47,689 nucleotides of DNA from an uncultured Chlorobiaceae bacterium (GCA_903908555.1 CAIVSG010000171.1:1-47689); one strand, 5' to 3'. Counted from the stretch's first letter, positions 19,953-30,363 are shown. The notes: a model not told the origin generated them from the sequence alone. Program-made: numbers and translations.

Positions 19953-20858
19953 ATGAAAAATTGCGTTACTATTGTTTTTGCAACAAATCAGCAGTATATA
20001 CAGCACCTATGTGCTGCTTTAAAATCTTTGTTAGAAAACAACAAAGACTTATCCTTTAAGATATATATTATTAACAGCGGCATATCGCCAAAAATATACT
20101 CCAATATACTTACTGTTGCAAGACCCTATAATTGTCAACTCGAAAATATAGTTATATCAGACGATTTTTTTAAAGAACTAGTATTAACGCACCACTACTC
20201 TAAAGAAATTTATTATCGCCTTTTAATCCCTGAACTTATTGATGAAAAAAAAGTACTTTATTTAGATGCGGATATTATAATTAATGGATCGATAAAAGAA
20301 CTTTATAATCAAAATATTGAAGATTATTATGTTTGTGCGGTTGAAGATCCATATTTTGATCGATATTCACAGTTGAATATCGACAAAAAATTCAGATATT
20401 TTAATTCGGGCGTAATGCTTATAAATGTAACGAAATGGAAAAACACTGGCCTTCAAAAAAAAGTTATTAATTTTGTTGAGAAAAATTTTAAAATCTTACA
20501 CTTTCCTGATCAGGATGCCTTAAATGCACTCATGTATGGAAACTGGAAGAGATTGCCGTTAAAATACAATCTAACAATGATTCTTGATAATAATTATGAA
20601 CATGAATTTCCCTGCTTCAGTAAGGAAGAATTAAGAGAAGCTAAAATCAATCCGATAATTATTCATTACACTGGAGGATCAAAACCATGGCAGTTAAAAA
20701 ATATACATCCATATAAATATTTGTACTGGAAATATTTATGGATGACTCCCTATAGATTTTCTTTACCAACAGAACTACAACCCAAGAATATTTTAAAGAG
20801 TTTGGTTCCAAAAGCTGTAAAAATGCAAATAAAAAAAATTATAACTTTCAACCAATAG
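19953..20858 (+). CDS. Glycosyltransferase family 8
   Basis: SKEIYYRLLIPELIDEKKVLYLDADIIINGSIKELY, RYFNSGVMLINVTKWK, FPDQDALNALMYGNWKRLPLKYN, IIHYTGGSKPW. Confidence 0.92.
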   Translation: MKNCVTIVFATNQQYIQHLCAALKSLLENNKDLSFKIYIINSGISPKIYSNILTVARPYNCQLENIVISDDFFKELVLTHHYSKEIYYRLLIPELIDEKKVLYLDADIIINGSIKELYNQNIEDYYVCAVEDPYFDRYSQLNIDKKFRYFNSGVMLINVTKWKNTGLQKKVINFVEKNFKILHFPDQDALNALMYGNWKRLPLKYNLTMILDNNYEHEFPCFSKEELREAKINPIIIHYTGGSKPWQLKNIHPYKYLYWKYLWMTPYRFSLPTELQPKNILKSLVPKAVKMQIKKIITFNQ

Positions 20859-20890
20859 CAAGTACTTTTTGTAACTTTGCAGTTTGATTT

Positions 20891-23170
20891 ATGATAAATG
20901 AGAATGTGATAAGGGAGCCTCTTCCTTATGGAAAAAAATCGAAATCACTTGATCTGGTAGGTTTTGCCAAACGGTATGGCCTCTTTATTCTTGTAATAGG
21001 CTCTTTTCTATTCACCATATCCGTTCCCATTGTTCTTTTGATCAGCAAACCAAATTATGCCGTTAAAGCGATCATGCGCGTAGATCCTGTTATGCCTTCA
21101 CTGATCACTTCGAGCGATGACCCTCAGATCATCAACTACTACCAGGACTATGCCAGAACACAGGCTCAACGAATGATGTCTTTTGATGTCCTAAAAAAAA
21201 CAGTTGAAAAACTAACACTAGAAGAAAAAACATCAATATTTCCAAAAGGGATGCCTATAGATAATTGCGCGACATTGCTCTCTTTTAACATAAAAACTAA
21301 CCCCTTGATCGGAACGCACCTTATTGAAATAACCGCATCAAGTCTCAAAAAGGAAGGCCTTGCCCCACTGGTCAACAAATTTATGGCAGTGTTTCTTGAA
21401 AAAGTCCACAAAAACTCAGAAACACAGGACAATGATCGACTGGTATTCCTAAGAAATAAACAAAAAGAGTTAACAAGGGACATCAGCACCATTGAGAATA
21501 AATTGATCAGTCTCACAAAAGATATTAAAACCGCCACTTTTTCTGAAAGTTTTAATATTGCCGGAAAAAAAACTGAGCAAATGCAATCACTTTATATCAA
21601 AGCACTTGGTGAACAAATTGCGGCTAAAACTCAATTAGATGAAAAAGTACAATTAAATAACCAGATCAAAAGTCTTTCCCTTGAGCCGATGGTTGAAGAA
21701 ATGGTTATGAAAGACGCTTCACTTAATTTGACAAGTTCATGGACCTATCAGCAACAACAACAGATGAGAAGTTCTACTGATGGATTGACTAAAAACAATC
21801 CAGACCGGATATATATTGAAGAACGGATGGCTGCAATGCGTGACTATGAAAAAAAACAGAAGAATGAACTCAATAAAAATGCTCATAAAATTCTGTATGG
21901 AATACGTGATTTCGGACTGAATAAAGAGCTGATCACAGCAAAAAATGACTTCGATAGGACTAATACCGTTGAAGAAAAGATCAAAGAAGAACTAACAAAA
22001 AGCAGCACAGATGCAATAAAAACTTCTGTTGGAATTCATCTTGGTGAGTCTCTTGAGGCAGAACTTAAACACAAACGAGAGTTGCTTGACCATATTGATA
22101 CAAGAATTCAAGAGCTTGAGGTTGAAGGCAAAGCACCCCTTCGTCTCTCGATCGAATCTGCTGCCCGTAAACCCGATCATGCGGAAGGATCAAACGTTAA
22201 TAAATTGTTTATGATCTTTTTCAGCCTATCATTCGGGAGTGTGGGATGTGTATTTTTTGCTTATGACTACTTCGACAACCGCATCCGTCGCACCAAAGAT
22301 ATACAACAGGCACTCGGTTATTCTCCGGCATGTATTGTTCAAAAATCCAGAGACAACATTCCATTTCATCAACTGATTTCTTTAGCTGCAAACAATGATG
22401 CGGCGAAAGCCATTAAAAGTTTTGCTGTCCAGTTAAGCCTTGAAAAAACTGAATCCAAGGCAGCGATTATCCTCTTTACAGGTGTCGACAACGAATCAGG
22501 ATGCACCTCGATTGCCTTGAACACTGCAGAGGCACTGGCTGCTCTTTCACCAAAGGTGCTTCTGATTGAAGGGAACATTGCTAACCCTGCTGTTTGCAAA
22601 ATTACCGGTCTATCTTCGGAGTCTAAAGGGTTCTCTGACTTTCTCAACTCAACAGAACTCTGGAAAAACTTCATCGTCAGTAGCCCAACGTACAACAGCA
22701 GTATCATGCATGCAGGAAGCACCATGGTCGGAAACATTTCGCAACATCGCATCAAGGAGCTTTTTGATTCAGCAAAAAGAGAGTATGACTATATATGCAT
22801 CGACTGCGCACCAGTTCTGCAAAGCGACCTGACAGAACACCTTGCTCTTTATGCTGACATTATAGTTCTGATATCAGTTGGCGAAAGCACTTACTTCAAC
22901 GATTTGAGAAAAGCTGCTGAACTCCTCGTACACCTTAAAGTTCCCGCAATTGCACCTCTGCTTAATTGGGGTGGTCTCAAACGCAGCATGAGCATTGACA
23001 AACTCCTGGAAAAACAACCAGAAATTCTTGATAAAATCAACACCAAAAAGATTGAAGAATTTATTCAGAATATTCCTGATGCCAAGGAGTTGGGAAGAAA
23101 AATCAAAACAATTGTCGATACAACACTGACAAAAAAGAAAATAACATCGAAAGCGGAGAACCAAGGATGA
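20891..23170 (+). CDS. Wzz/Wzc-like polysaccharide co-polymerase with degenerate BY-kinase-type ATPase domain
   Basis: Two TM segments flanking coiled-coil; C-term AIILFTGVDNESGCTSIALNTAEALAALSPKVLLIEGN...YDYICIDCAPVLQSDL; Walker A lacks canonical Lys. Confidence 0.85.
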   Translation: MINENVIREPLPYGKKSKSLDLVGFAKRYGLFILVIGSFLFTISVPIVLLISKPNYAVKAIMRVDPVMPSLITSSDDPQIINYYQDYARTQAQRMMSFDVLKKTVEKLTLEEKTSIFPKGMPIDNCATLLSFNIKTNPLIGTHLIEITASSLKKEGLAPLVNKFMAVFLEKVHKNSETQDNDRLVFLRNKQKELTRDISTIENKLISLTKDIKTATFSESFNIAGKKTEQMQSLYIKALGEQIAAKTQLDEKVQLNNQIKSLSLEPMVEEMVMKDASLNLTSSWTYQQQQQMRSSTDGLTKNNPDRIYIEERMAAMRDYEKKQKNELNKNAHKILYGIRDFGLNKELITAKNDFDRTNTVEEKIKEELTKSSTDAIKTSVGIHLGESLEAELKHKRELLDHIDTRIQELEVEGKAPLRLSIESAARKPDHAEGSNVNKLFMIFFSLSFGSVGCVFFAYDYFDNRIRRTKDIQQALGYSPACIVQKSRDNIPFHQLISLAANNDAAKAIKSFAVQLSLEKTESKAAIILFTGVDNESGCTSIALNTAEALAALSPKVLLIEGNIANPAVCKITGLSSESKGFSDFLNSTELWKNFIVSSPTYNSSIMHAGSTMVGNISQHRIKELFDSAKREYDYICIDCAPVLQSDLTEHLALYADIIVLISVGESTYFNDLRKAAELLVHLKVPAIAPLLNWGGLKRSMSIDKLLEKQPEILDKINTKKIEEFIQNIPDAKELGRKIKTIVDTTLTKKKITSKAENQG

Positions 23171-24321
23171 GTTTACTACCGGTTCTGTTCGGCTATCATG
23201 CTTCAAACCTTGGGAATAGTCATGTTCCGCTTTCACTTTGCAGGTACTGGCATGAAAGTGGAAGAGCGGTAAGGCTTACCGTTCCAAGCGCTGACAGATC
23301 TATACACTATCCTTGGCTGAAGCCTGTCGTGAGCGGTATAAAAAAAACACTTATCTACAGGTTTGGGAGCAGTCAACAACCTCGAAACATCACTGAACAG
23401 CTCTTTTTAAAAAACGAAGGCGACGCACCATATGTCTATCTATGGGCGGCTCTTTCCCTGGAAATATTTGAAGCTTTTCACCGGCGAGGTTCTAAAATTA
23501 TTATTGAACGTATCAACTGCCACCGTCGCACCTCTCAAAATATTCTTCAGAACGCCTCAACACAATGGAATATTCCGATTGAAAACTCTATAACCGAACA
23601 GGCAATCGCTGAGGAAGAGCGCAAACTTGCCCTTGCGGACTCTGTGTTCTGTCCAAGCCCGATGGTGTGGCGATCGATGACTGAAAACGGGGTAACTGAA
23701 ACTAAACTCCTCTCTACAAGCTATGGCTGGTCACCTGAGCGATTTCCTGAAGCAAATTATCCTCCAACAGTGAAGCCGCGACCTGTCTTTCTTTTTGCTG
23801 GCAATCTTTGCCTGCGAAAAGGTGTGCCACTCTTGCTCGAGGCCTGGCGTCGAGCAAATTTGAATGCCGAGATGGTACTATGCGGAAGCATATCTCCTGA
23901 AATCCAAGATCATTGCCCGCTTCTGCATAACGGAAAAAACATCACCCATGTTGATTACACCAAGGATATTGGACAACTTTATCGTAATACAGATGTTTTT
24001 GTTTTTCCAAGCCTTGAAGAGGGAGGACCGATGGTAACCTATGAAGCAATGGCACACGGAATCCCCCCGATTGTAACCGCTATGGGTGGTGGAGCTATTG
24101 TTCAAAACAATCTTAATGGCATGATTCTCTCCGACACAAACATCGATGATTGGGCTCAAGCCATGACGTTGATGGCGGAAAACCCCGTAAAAAGGAGTGA
24201 GCTGGGTCAATGTGCCCGGGAAAGAGCACAGGAGTTCACATGGAAGCGAGTTGCCGCACAACGTGCAGCGTTGTTAGAACAACGCTATCCGTCACTCTGG
24301 AACAAAACCATACAGCAATGA
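23167..24321 (+). CDS. Glycosyltransferase family 4
   Basis: FLFAGNLCLRKGVPLLLEAWRRA, FVFPSLEEGGPMVTYEAMAHGIPPIVTAMGGGAIV; ATGA overlap with upstream gene. Confidence 0.9.
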   Translation: MSLLPVLFGYHASNLGNSHVPLSLCRYWHESGRAVRLTVPSADRSIHYPWLKPVVSGIKKTLIYRFGSSQQPRNITEQLFLKNEGDAPYVYLWAALSLEIFEAFHRRGSKIIIERINCHRRTSQNILQNASTQWNIPIENSITEQAIAEEERKLALADSVFCPSPMVWRSMTENGVTETKLLSTSYGWSPERFPEANYPPTVKPRPVFLFAGNLCLRKGVPLLLEAWRRANLNAEMVLCGSISPEIQDHCPLLHNGKNITHVDYTKDIGQLYRNTDVFVFPSLEEGGPMVTYEAMAHGIPPIVTAMGGGAIVQNNLNGMILSDTNIDDWAQAMTLMAENPVKRSELGQCARERAQEFTWKRVAAQRAALLEQRYPSLWNKTIQQ

Positions 24322-24809
24322 TATCAGCAACTGAAGCAGACTGGAAACGGGAGTATTCGTTACGAGGAAGTTACGAACCAGGAAAAAAACTTCTTAGTGC
24401 GATACGCCGTTATCAGCTTCTGATTAATAATGATGGATTATTATCAGGAGTTATCAAATCAATTGTTGTACTTCGTTATCGGTTCTGGAGCGCCATAAGC
24501 GGTGCTGATATCCCACTAAACTCAAAAATCGGTGGAGGTCTCCTGATCCCCCATCCAAATGGTATTGTCATCCATCCTGATGCTCAAATAGGCCCGAACT
24601 GCCTTATTTTTCAGCAGGTCACCATAGGTACAGGCCCTCAACCCGGCCTTCCGGTTATCGAGGGTCATGTCGATATTGGTGCCGGAGCAAAAATTCTTGG
24701 TGGCGTCCGTATTGGAGCCCATGCACGGATAGGAGCAAACGCTGTTGTCATAAATGATATCCCTTCCAATGCAACTGCGGTAGGCATACCGGCAGTCGTG
24801 AGGCAATAG
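24318..24809 (+). CDS. Serine acetyltransferase-like hexapeptide acyltransferase
   Basis: ADIPLNSKIGGGLLIPHPNGIVIHPDAQIGPNCLIFQQVTIG...GAGAKILGGVRIGAHARIGANAVVINDIPSNATAVGIPAVV; start at ATGA overlap 24318. Confidence 0.9.
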   Translation: MISATEADWKREYSLRGSYEPGKKLLSAIRRYQLLINNDGLLSGVIKSIVVLRYRFWSAISGADIPLNSKIGGGLLIPHPNGIVIHPDAQIGPNCLIFQQVTIGTGPQPGLPVIEGHVDIGAGAKILGGVRIGAHARIGANAVVINDIPSNATAVGIPAVVRQ

Positions 24810-24843
24810 GAATGACGATAAACAAAAAAAAGGACTGGTAACA

Positions 24844-26277
24844 ATGGGTGGCGCTCCCGGAAATATTTTAGTACCAATCGCTTTCCTGGCCTTTCCTCTT
24901 TTGGTCGTGGCTCTTTTTAAAAAGCTTGACCCTCGTAAGGCAATAGCAATAGCCTTTGTTTTTGGCTGGATGTTTTTACCGGTTGCCAACTACGATATCT
25001 TTCTCCTCCACAATACCAAAACAGCTATTATATGTCTCAGTATTTTGGGAGGTGCTTATCAATTTGACAAGAAAAGACTCTCGACATTCCAGTTCAACGC
25101 TGCTGATATCCCGATGCTCTTATGGTGCACTGCCCCTTTTTTTTCCTCGATTGCCAATGATCTTGGTGCTTATGACGGCCTTGCGTCAGTTTTGTCCCAA
25201 ACAGAACGATGGGGAATGCCCTACTACATTGCAAGAATTTATTTCAGCGATGAAGAGAGCATAAAAATTCTCGCTTATATCATTTTTATCGGAACACTTG
25301 TTTATGTCCCGTTCTGCTGGTACGAATTGATCATGAGCCCACAGTTGCACAGACTTACCTACGGTTTTCATCAAAGCGACTTCATTCAGACACTCAGACA
25401 AGGGGGTGGGTTCAGACCAATGGTCTATATGGAACACGGACTCATGACAGCAATGTGGATGGTACTCGGTGTGTTTTTTGGAATCTGGATGTTCCTCACT
25501 GGCATGCTTCCGAAAAACATCATGCACATACCATCCATCTACCTTCTTATACTGCTTATTGTCACCAACATCATGATGCGTTCGATGGGAGCTATTTCAC
25601 TTCTTATCATCGCTCTCCTCGTTGTTTATCTTTCAAATACAACGAAAACAACCTTTCTGGTTCTGATCCTTCTTTTTGTTCCTCATCTCTATATGTTCAC
25701 CAGAACAACCGGCATCTGGGATGGGCGAAATTTGTCTAACGCTATATCTGAAAAATATAGTAGTGATCGCTCGGGATCGCTGCAGTTCCGATTTGACAAT
25801 GAAACAATTCTGGTAGAAAAAGCACTGCAGGGCAGTTTTTTCGGGTGGGGAGGATACGGCCGCTCAAGAGTTTACGATGAAACAGGTAAAGATATCAGTG
25901 TTACTGACGGATTGTGGGTTATCACCTTTGGTGCAAACGGAATCTACGGGCTTATCGCTATGGTTGTCGCCATTCAATGGCCGACCGTGCTCTTTCTTTT
26001 GCGTGTCAAGCCAGAGCTATGGAAAACAACACGATGGGGTTCATCTTCGGTCATGGCCATCTTTCTCGGTATTTTTATGATTGATAATTTACTTAACTCT
26101 ATGATCAATCCGGTTTACATGCTTTGCAGCGGTTCACTTATCGGAGCACTTCTCAACTCATCAAAGATAGTTTCTGTCAATAGTGATACAGACCTTCTTG
26201 AAGTTGAAACAAAGCGGAAAATAGTTGGAACCCGTTTTATTCCAGCACCAAGCATGAAACCGTCGAGATTTATCTGA
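24844..26277 (+). CDS. O-antigen polymerase/ligase-like (Wzy-like) membrane protein
   Basis: Multiple TM helices, long hydrophilic segment, position in EPS operon; no strong single motif. Confidence 0.7.
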   Translation: MGGAPGNILVPIAFLAFPLLVVALFKKLDPRKAIAIAFVFGWMFLPVANYDIFLLHNTKTAIICLSILGGAYQFDKKRLSTFQFNAADIPMLLWCTAPFFSSIANDLGAYDGLASVLSQTERWGMPYYIARIYFSDEESIKILAYIIFIGTLVYVPFCWYELIMSPQLHRLTYGFHQSDFIQTLRQGGGFRPMVYMEHGLMTAMWMVLGVFFGIWMFLTGMLPKNIMHIPSIYLLILLIVTNIMMRSMGAISLLIIALLVVYLSNTTKTTFLVLILLFVPHLYMFTRTTGIWDGRNLSNAISEKYSSDRSGSLQFRFDNETILVEKALQGSFFGWGGYGRSRVYDETGKDISVTDGLWVITFGANGIYGLIAMVVAIQWPTVLFLLRVKPELWKTTRWGSSSVMAIFLGIFMIDNLLNSMINPVYMLCSGSLIGALLNSSKIVSVNSDTDLLEVETKRKIVGTRFIPAPSMKPSRFI

Positions 26278-26303
26278 TAAAAAAATTTTTAGCCTTTACT
26301 TGC

Positions 26304-26723
26304 ATGCTCAACATGATTCAAAAAATCACTCTTCTAAAACCAGAATGGAATACTAACCGATCACTCCTGGTCTACTGGATACTGTTACTTGTTCTGCTCT
26401 TTATAGGAAGTTTCATACCTCTGTCAGCAATTGTTCACCATTTTTTCCTGATTGATACCTTGCTGCACATGATTCTTTACAGCATACTCTCGTTTATTCC
26501 GATGATTCTTTTCAAAAGCCGCAAAAACGCGTTTATTCTCTCTCTGGCTATGACGCCGATTGGCTACCTTTTTGAAACTATGCACATATTGGTGACTGAG
26601 GAAAATTTCAATGCCATCAATGTTCTTGCCAACAATATTGGAGTTCTTGCCGGAATTGCAACAGGCTTTGTTGTGCGTCTCAAATGTCACTACTCCCACG
26701 AAAAACAAGAAATAAACCTGTAG
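26304..26723 (+). CDS. VanZ-like membrane protein
   Basis: Small 4-TM protein, LIDTLLHMILYSILSFIPMILF...GYLFETMHIL pattern. Confidence 0.6.
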   Translation: MLNMIQKITLLKPEWNTNRSLLVYWILLLVLLFIGSFIPLSAIVHHFFLIDTLLHMILYSILSFIPMILFKSRKNAFILSLAMTPIGYLFETMHILVTEENFNAINVLANNIGVLAGIATGFVVRLKCHYSHEKQEINL

Positions 26724-27812
26724 ATGAAAGAGGAACTATCTGACATTATAACACAAACAGAGCTGCCGGACATAGACTGCATCATTATCGGCGTCAACTG
26801 CGAAAAAACGCTTGAACGCTGCATCAGATCAGTACTTTCAGCAAACTACCCTGAGCACCAGATGCATATTATCTATTCGGATGGAGGCTCATCAGACCGG
26901 AGTGTTGCCATTGCCCATAAATTCAGTCAGGTAGATGTGATCGAACTGTACCCAGAATACCCCACTCCTGGTCTTGGAAGAAATGCTGGCTGGAAGGCAG
27001 GCCGATCAACTTATGTCCAGTTTCTTGATTCAGATACTATCCTTGACCCAGAGTGGATGAATACCGCAATAGATGCACTGAAGAACCCTGCTATCGGGGC
27101 TGTCAGAGGTTACCGAAAAGAACTTCATCCGGAACGTTCCTTTTTTAACTGGATCGGCAATATGGAGTGGAACACAAAACCCGGCGAATGCGACAGCTTT
27201 GGTGGTGATGTCCTGATCCGTCGTTCTGCACTTGAAACAACCGGGGGCTATGATGAAGAACTTGTTGGAGGGGAAGACCCAGAACTGAGCTGGCGCATAA
27301 GCCAGAATGGCTGGAAAATTCTCATGCTTGATGCACTCATGACCAGCCATGACCTCGCTATGCTTAAAATAAGCCAGTACTTGAAACGCTCTTTCCGTTC
27401 AGGATATGGTTTTGTTGCGGTTCAAAGCAGGGTTGCCGGTACTGGAAGCACTTTCTGGAAAGCCGATCTGCGCAGGATTATGCTTAAAGGAGGAGGATTT
27501 TTCATCTTTTTGTTTGCAGGAATAATCCTGCTTATACTTCAGCAGAGCTACCTCGGAATTGCCTGTTCTGTGCTGAGTATCATAGCGGGAAGTACCATGC
27601 TATTTTCACCCCGGCTGTTCAGAACCGAGAAATTCATGCGCGAAAACAACCTGAATAAAAAGGAAGCAAAAAAATACGCATGGCACTGTTCATTGGTGGT
27701 TATACCTCAACTCTTCGGAATTCTCCGCTTTTATTCCGGTCAATTATTCAACAAGCCACTGAAAAACAAGCGAAGCACTCTTAAAACAGGACTTTCAACC
27801 CCCGGCTCATGA
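26724..27812 (+). CDS. Glycosyltransferase family 2
   Basis: DCIIIGVNCEKTLERCIRSVLSANYPEHQMHIIYSDGGSSDRSV, QFLDSDTILDPEWM, GGDVLIRRSALETTGGYDEELVGGEDPELSWRI. Confidence 0.93.
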   Translation: MKEELSDIITQTELPDIDCIIIGVNCEKTLERCIRSVLSANYPEHQMHIIYSDGGSSDRSVAIAHKFSQVDVIELYPEYPTPGLGRNAGWKAGRSTYVQFLDSDTILDPEWMNTAIDALKNPAIGAVRGYRKELHPERSFFNWIGNMEWNTKPGECDSFGGDVLIRRSALETTGGYDEELVGGEDPELSWRISQNGWKILMLDALMTSHDLAMLKISQYLKRSFRSGYGFVAVQSRVAGTGSTFWKADLRRIMLKGGGFFIFLFAGIILLILQQSYLGIACSVLSIIAGSTMLFSPRLFRTEKFMRENNLNKKEAKKYAWHCSLVVIPQLFGILRFYSGQLFNKPLKNKRSTLKTGLSTPGS

Positions 27813-29029
27813 CATCAAAATCTATAGCTTATCTCTGCAGCGAGTACCCGGCAATTTCCCATACCTTTATCTACCGGGAAATTGAGTCACTCCGTAAAGC
27901 GGGAATGAATGTCTATACCGCATCGATTCACAAGCCATCTAACCTCTCTGTAATGACAACTGCAGAACAGCTGGAGGCAGAAACAACCCTGATGGTACTC
28001 TCACAACCAATACCATCGATTATAGGCGCACATTGGCACTGTATGCATACAAACCCGAATGGCTACCTGCGTATGGCAGTCGGAGCACTTAAACTGTTGA
28101 CAACAGGACCAAAAAGCCCGGTTAAAGCAATTGCTTACTTTGCAGAAGCAGGTATTCTTTTGCAATGGCTGCACCGGCTCGGCATCACCCATATTCATGA
28201 GCACTTTGCAAACCCTACCGCTATTGTCGCCATGCTCATGAAAATTTATGGAGGAATAAGCTACAGCCTCTCGGTACATGGGCCTGATATCTTTTATCGT
28301 GTCGACTCCGCCATGCTTGCGGAGAAAGTTGAAGAAGCTGCCTTTATCCGCTGCATCAGCCACTACTGCCTGAGCCAGATCATGCGCATCAGCGAACCAA
28401 ATGCTTGGAATAAACTGCACATCGTCCGCTGCGGGGTCAATCCCGACCTTTACTCCATAAGAAAAGAACCCCACAACGCCTTACCAAATATTCTTTGCGT
28501 CGGCAGGCTGGTGCCTGCTAAAGGGCAGCATATCCTGCTCGAAGCGTGTCGATTGCTTAAACAAGAAGGTCTTCGATTTAAGGTCATCATCATTGGGGAA
28601 GGCCCTGACGGTAAGTCGCTTGAACAGTTTTCATCAAGTAACGACCTGAACGATATCGTTACGTTCACCGGAGTCCTCGGACAGAATACCGTCCGTGACT
28701 ACTATGACAAAGCTGATATTTTTGTACTGGCAAGTTTTGCTGAAGGAGTTCCTGTTGTGCTGATGGAAGCCATGGCTAAAGAGATCCCTGTCATATCAAC
28801 AAGAATAACGGGGATCCCTGAATTGATTGATCACGAACATGACGGACTGCTTGCTACTCCCGGGGATGCTGAGGATCTTGCCAATCAGATACGAAAACTG
28901 CTTTTCGATTCTGCATTGCGACGTAAATACGGCCAGGCTGGACGAGAAAAAGTCATTTCACTCTATAACCAGCATATCAACAACCAACAGATGGTCAATC
29001 TTTTCAATGAGGAATGCCAAACGTCATGA
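27809..29029 (+). CDS. Glycosyltransferase family 4 (colanic acid-type)
   Basis: YLCSEYPAISHTFIYREIESLRKAG, LCVGRLVPAKGQHILLEACRLL, ADIFVLASFAEGVPVVLMEAMAKEIPVISTRITGIPELIDH. Confidence 0.94.
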   Translation: MTSKSIAYLCSEYPAISHTFIYREIESLRKAGMNVYTASIHKPSNLSVMTTAEQLEAETTLMVLSQPIPSIIGAHWHCMHTNPNGYLRMAVGALKLLTTGPKSPVKAIAYFAEAGILLQWLHRLGITHIHEHFANPTAIVAMLMKIYGGISYSLSVHGPDIFYRVDSAMLAEKVEEAAFIRCISHYCLSQIMRISEPNAWNKLHIVRCGVNPDLYSIRKEPHNALPNILCVGRLVPAKGQHILLEACRLLKQEGLRFKVIIIGEGPDGKSLEQFSSSNDLNDIVTFTGVLGQNTVRDYYDKADIFVLASFAEGVPVVLMEAMAKEIPVISTRITGIPELIDHEHDGLLATPGDAEDLANQIRKLLFDSALRRKYGQAGREKVISLYNQHINNQQMVNLFNEECQTS

Positions 29030-30225
29030 TCATTTTTCAACTCATTGTTCAAGGCCTGCTCATTGTGCTGGCCTTCCCTGCTGGATATCTGCTCCTGTGT
29101 ACCATTGGAGCCTACCTTTTCCGAAAAGAAATCGCTACAAAAAACAAGTTTCTCAATATCGGAGTACTCATATCCGCTCATAATGAAGAAGAAGGAATTG
29201 CCCATACCATTGAGGGCGTCCTTGCATGCGATTACCCGACCAACCTGCTTAATATCTATGTTATTGCTGACAACTGTACAGACAATACCGCTACGGAAGC
29301 CCGCAATACAGGCGCTCTCGTTTTTGAACGCGTTGACAGCATCAACAGAGGTAAGGGTCAAGCTCTCGACTGGTTTCTGATAAACTTTGTAGAAAGCTAT
29401 CGTCATACAAATGTCATCACCATTATCGACGCTGATGTCTCTCCCGACAAAAACTACCTTCGCGAAATCAGTGCATCCCTTAGTAATCCGAGAATTCAGG
29501 TTGTCCAAGCATTTAACAGTGTCAGTAACCCGGATGCAGGATGGCGACCAGCACTCAGCGATGCAGCCTTTAACATATTCTGCCATTTGCGCATGGCCGG
29601 TTCAATAAAGCTGTCAGGAACTGCGGTGCTGAAAGGCAACGGTATGGCCTTCAAAACCGATCTTCTCAAGCAGTATGGATGGCCATGCCACTCAGTGGTC
29701 GAGGATATGGAGTTCACTCTTCGCCTCCTTGAGGATGGAATATCTGTGAACTATAATCCTGATGCGGTTATCCGCAGCGAAATGGTAACCTCAGGGAAAA
29801 GCGCCACAAGTCAAAGGAACCGCTGGGAAGGTGGACGATTTATGCTCGTAAATAAAATGACACTGCCTCTTCTCAAACTTTTTGCAAAAACAGGACATCC
29901 CCGTTATCTTTTTGCTCTCGCCGAATTGGCTACTCCCCCTCTCTCATTGCTTGTGATGCTTTTCAGTATCGCTTCTGCAGGTACGCTGTTACTCCTCAAT
30001 GGAACATGGCTTATACTTGCAGCATCCTTCTGGCTGATTCTTGTATTTTACGTCATATCCGGGCAAATTCAGCGCCGTGCACCCCTTTCAACCTGGCTTT
30101 ATCTTGCAACCGCTCCGCTCTATATTCTTTGGAAAATCCCACTGTATGCGGCGATGATACTAAAAAAAAGGAGTACTGCATGGGTTAGAACTGAACGTGA
30201 ATCAACAGGTCAGCAAAACAGATGA
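29026..30225 (+). CDS. Glycosyltransferase family 2 membrane protein
   Basis: ILISAHNEEEGIAHTIEGVL, NCTDNTATEAR, IIDADVSPD, GNGMAFKTDLL, VEDMEFTLRLLEDG, RNRWEGGR; ATGA overlap start at 29026. Confidence 0.92.
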   Translation: MIIFQLIVQGLLIVLAFPAGYLLLCTIGAYLFRKEIATKNKFLNIGVLISAHNEEEGIAHTIEGVLACDYPTNLLNIYVIADNCTDNTATEARNTGALVFERVDSINRGKGQALDWFLINFVESYRHTNVITIIDADVSPDKNYLREISASLSNPRIQVVQAFNSVSNPDAGWRPALSDAAFNIFCHLRMAGSIKLSGTAVLKGNGMAFKTDLLKQYGWPCHSVVEDMEFTLRLLEDGISVNYNPDAVIRSEMVTSGKSATSQRNRWEGGRFMLVNKMTLPLLKLFAKTGHPRYLFALAELATPPLSLLVMLFSIASAGTLLLLNGTWLILAASFWLILVFYVISGQIQRRAPLSTWLYLATAPLYILWKIPLYAAMILKKRSTAWVRTERESTGQQNR

Positions 30226-30363
30226 GCTACAACTTCAGAGTATCAATAGGTTTCGTATAACAAGAGTAATCACTCTCCATACTATCCTTAGAACCTGTAA
30301 TGCATTATCAACTTTTTAGCACTTTGTTCTTGCCTTAACCAATTTGCAGGTTGAACCAACTTT

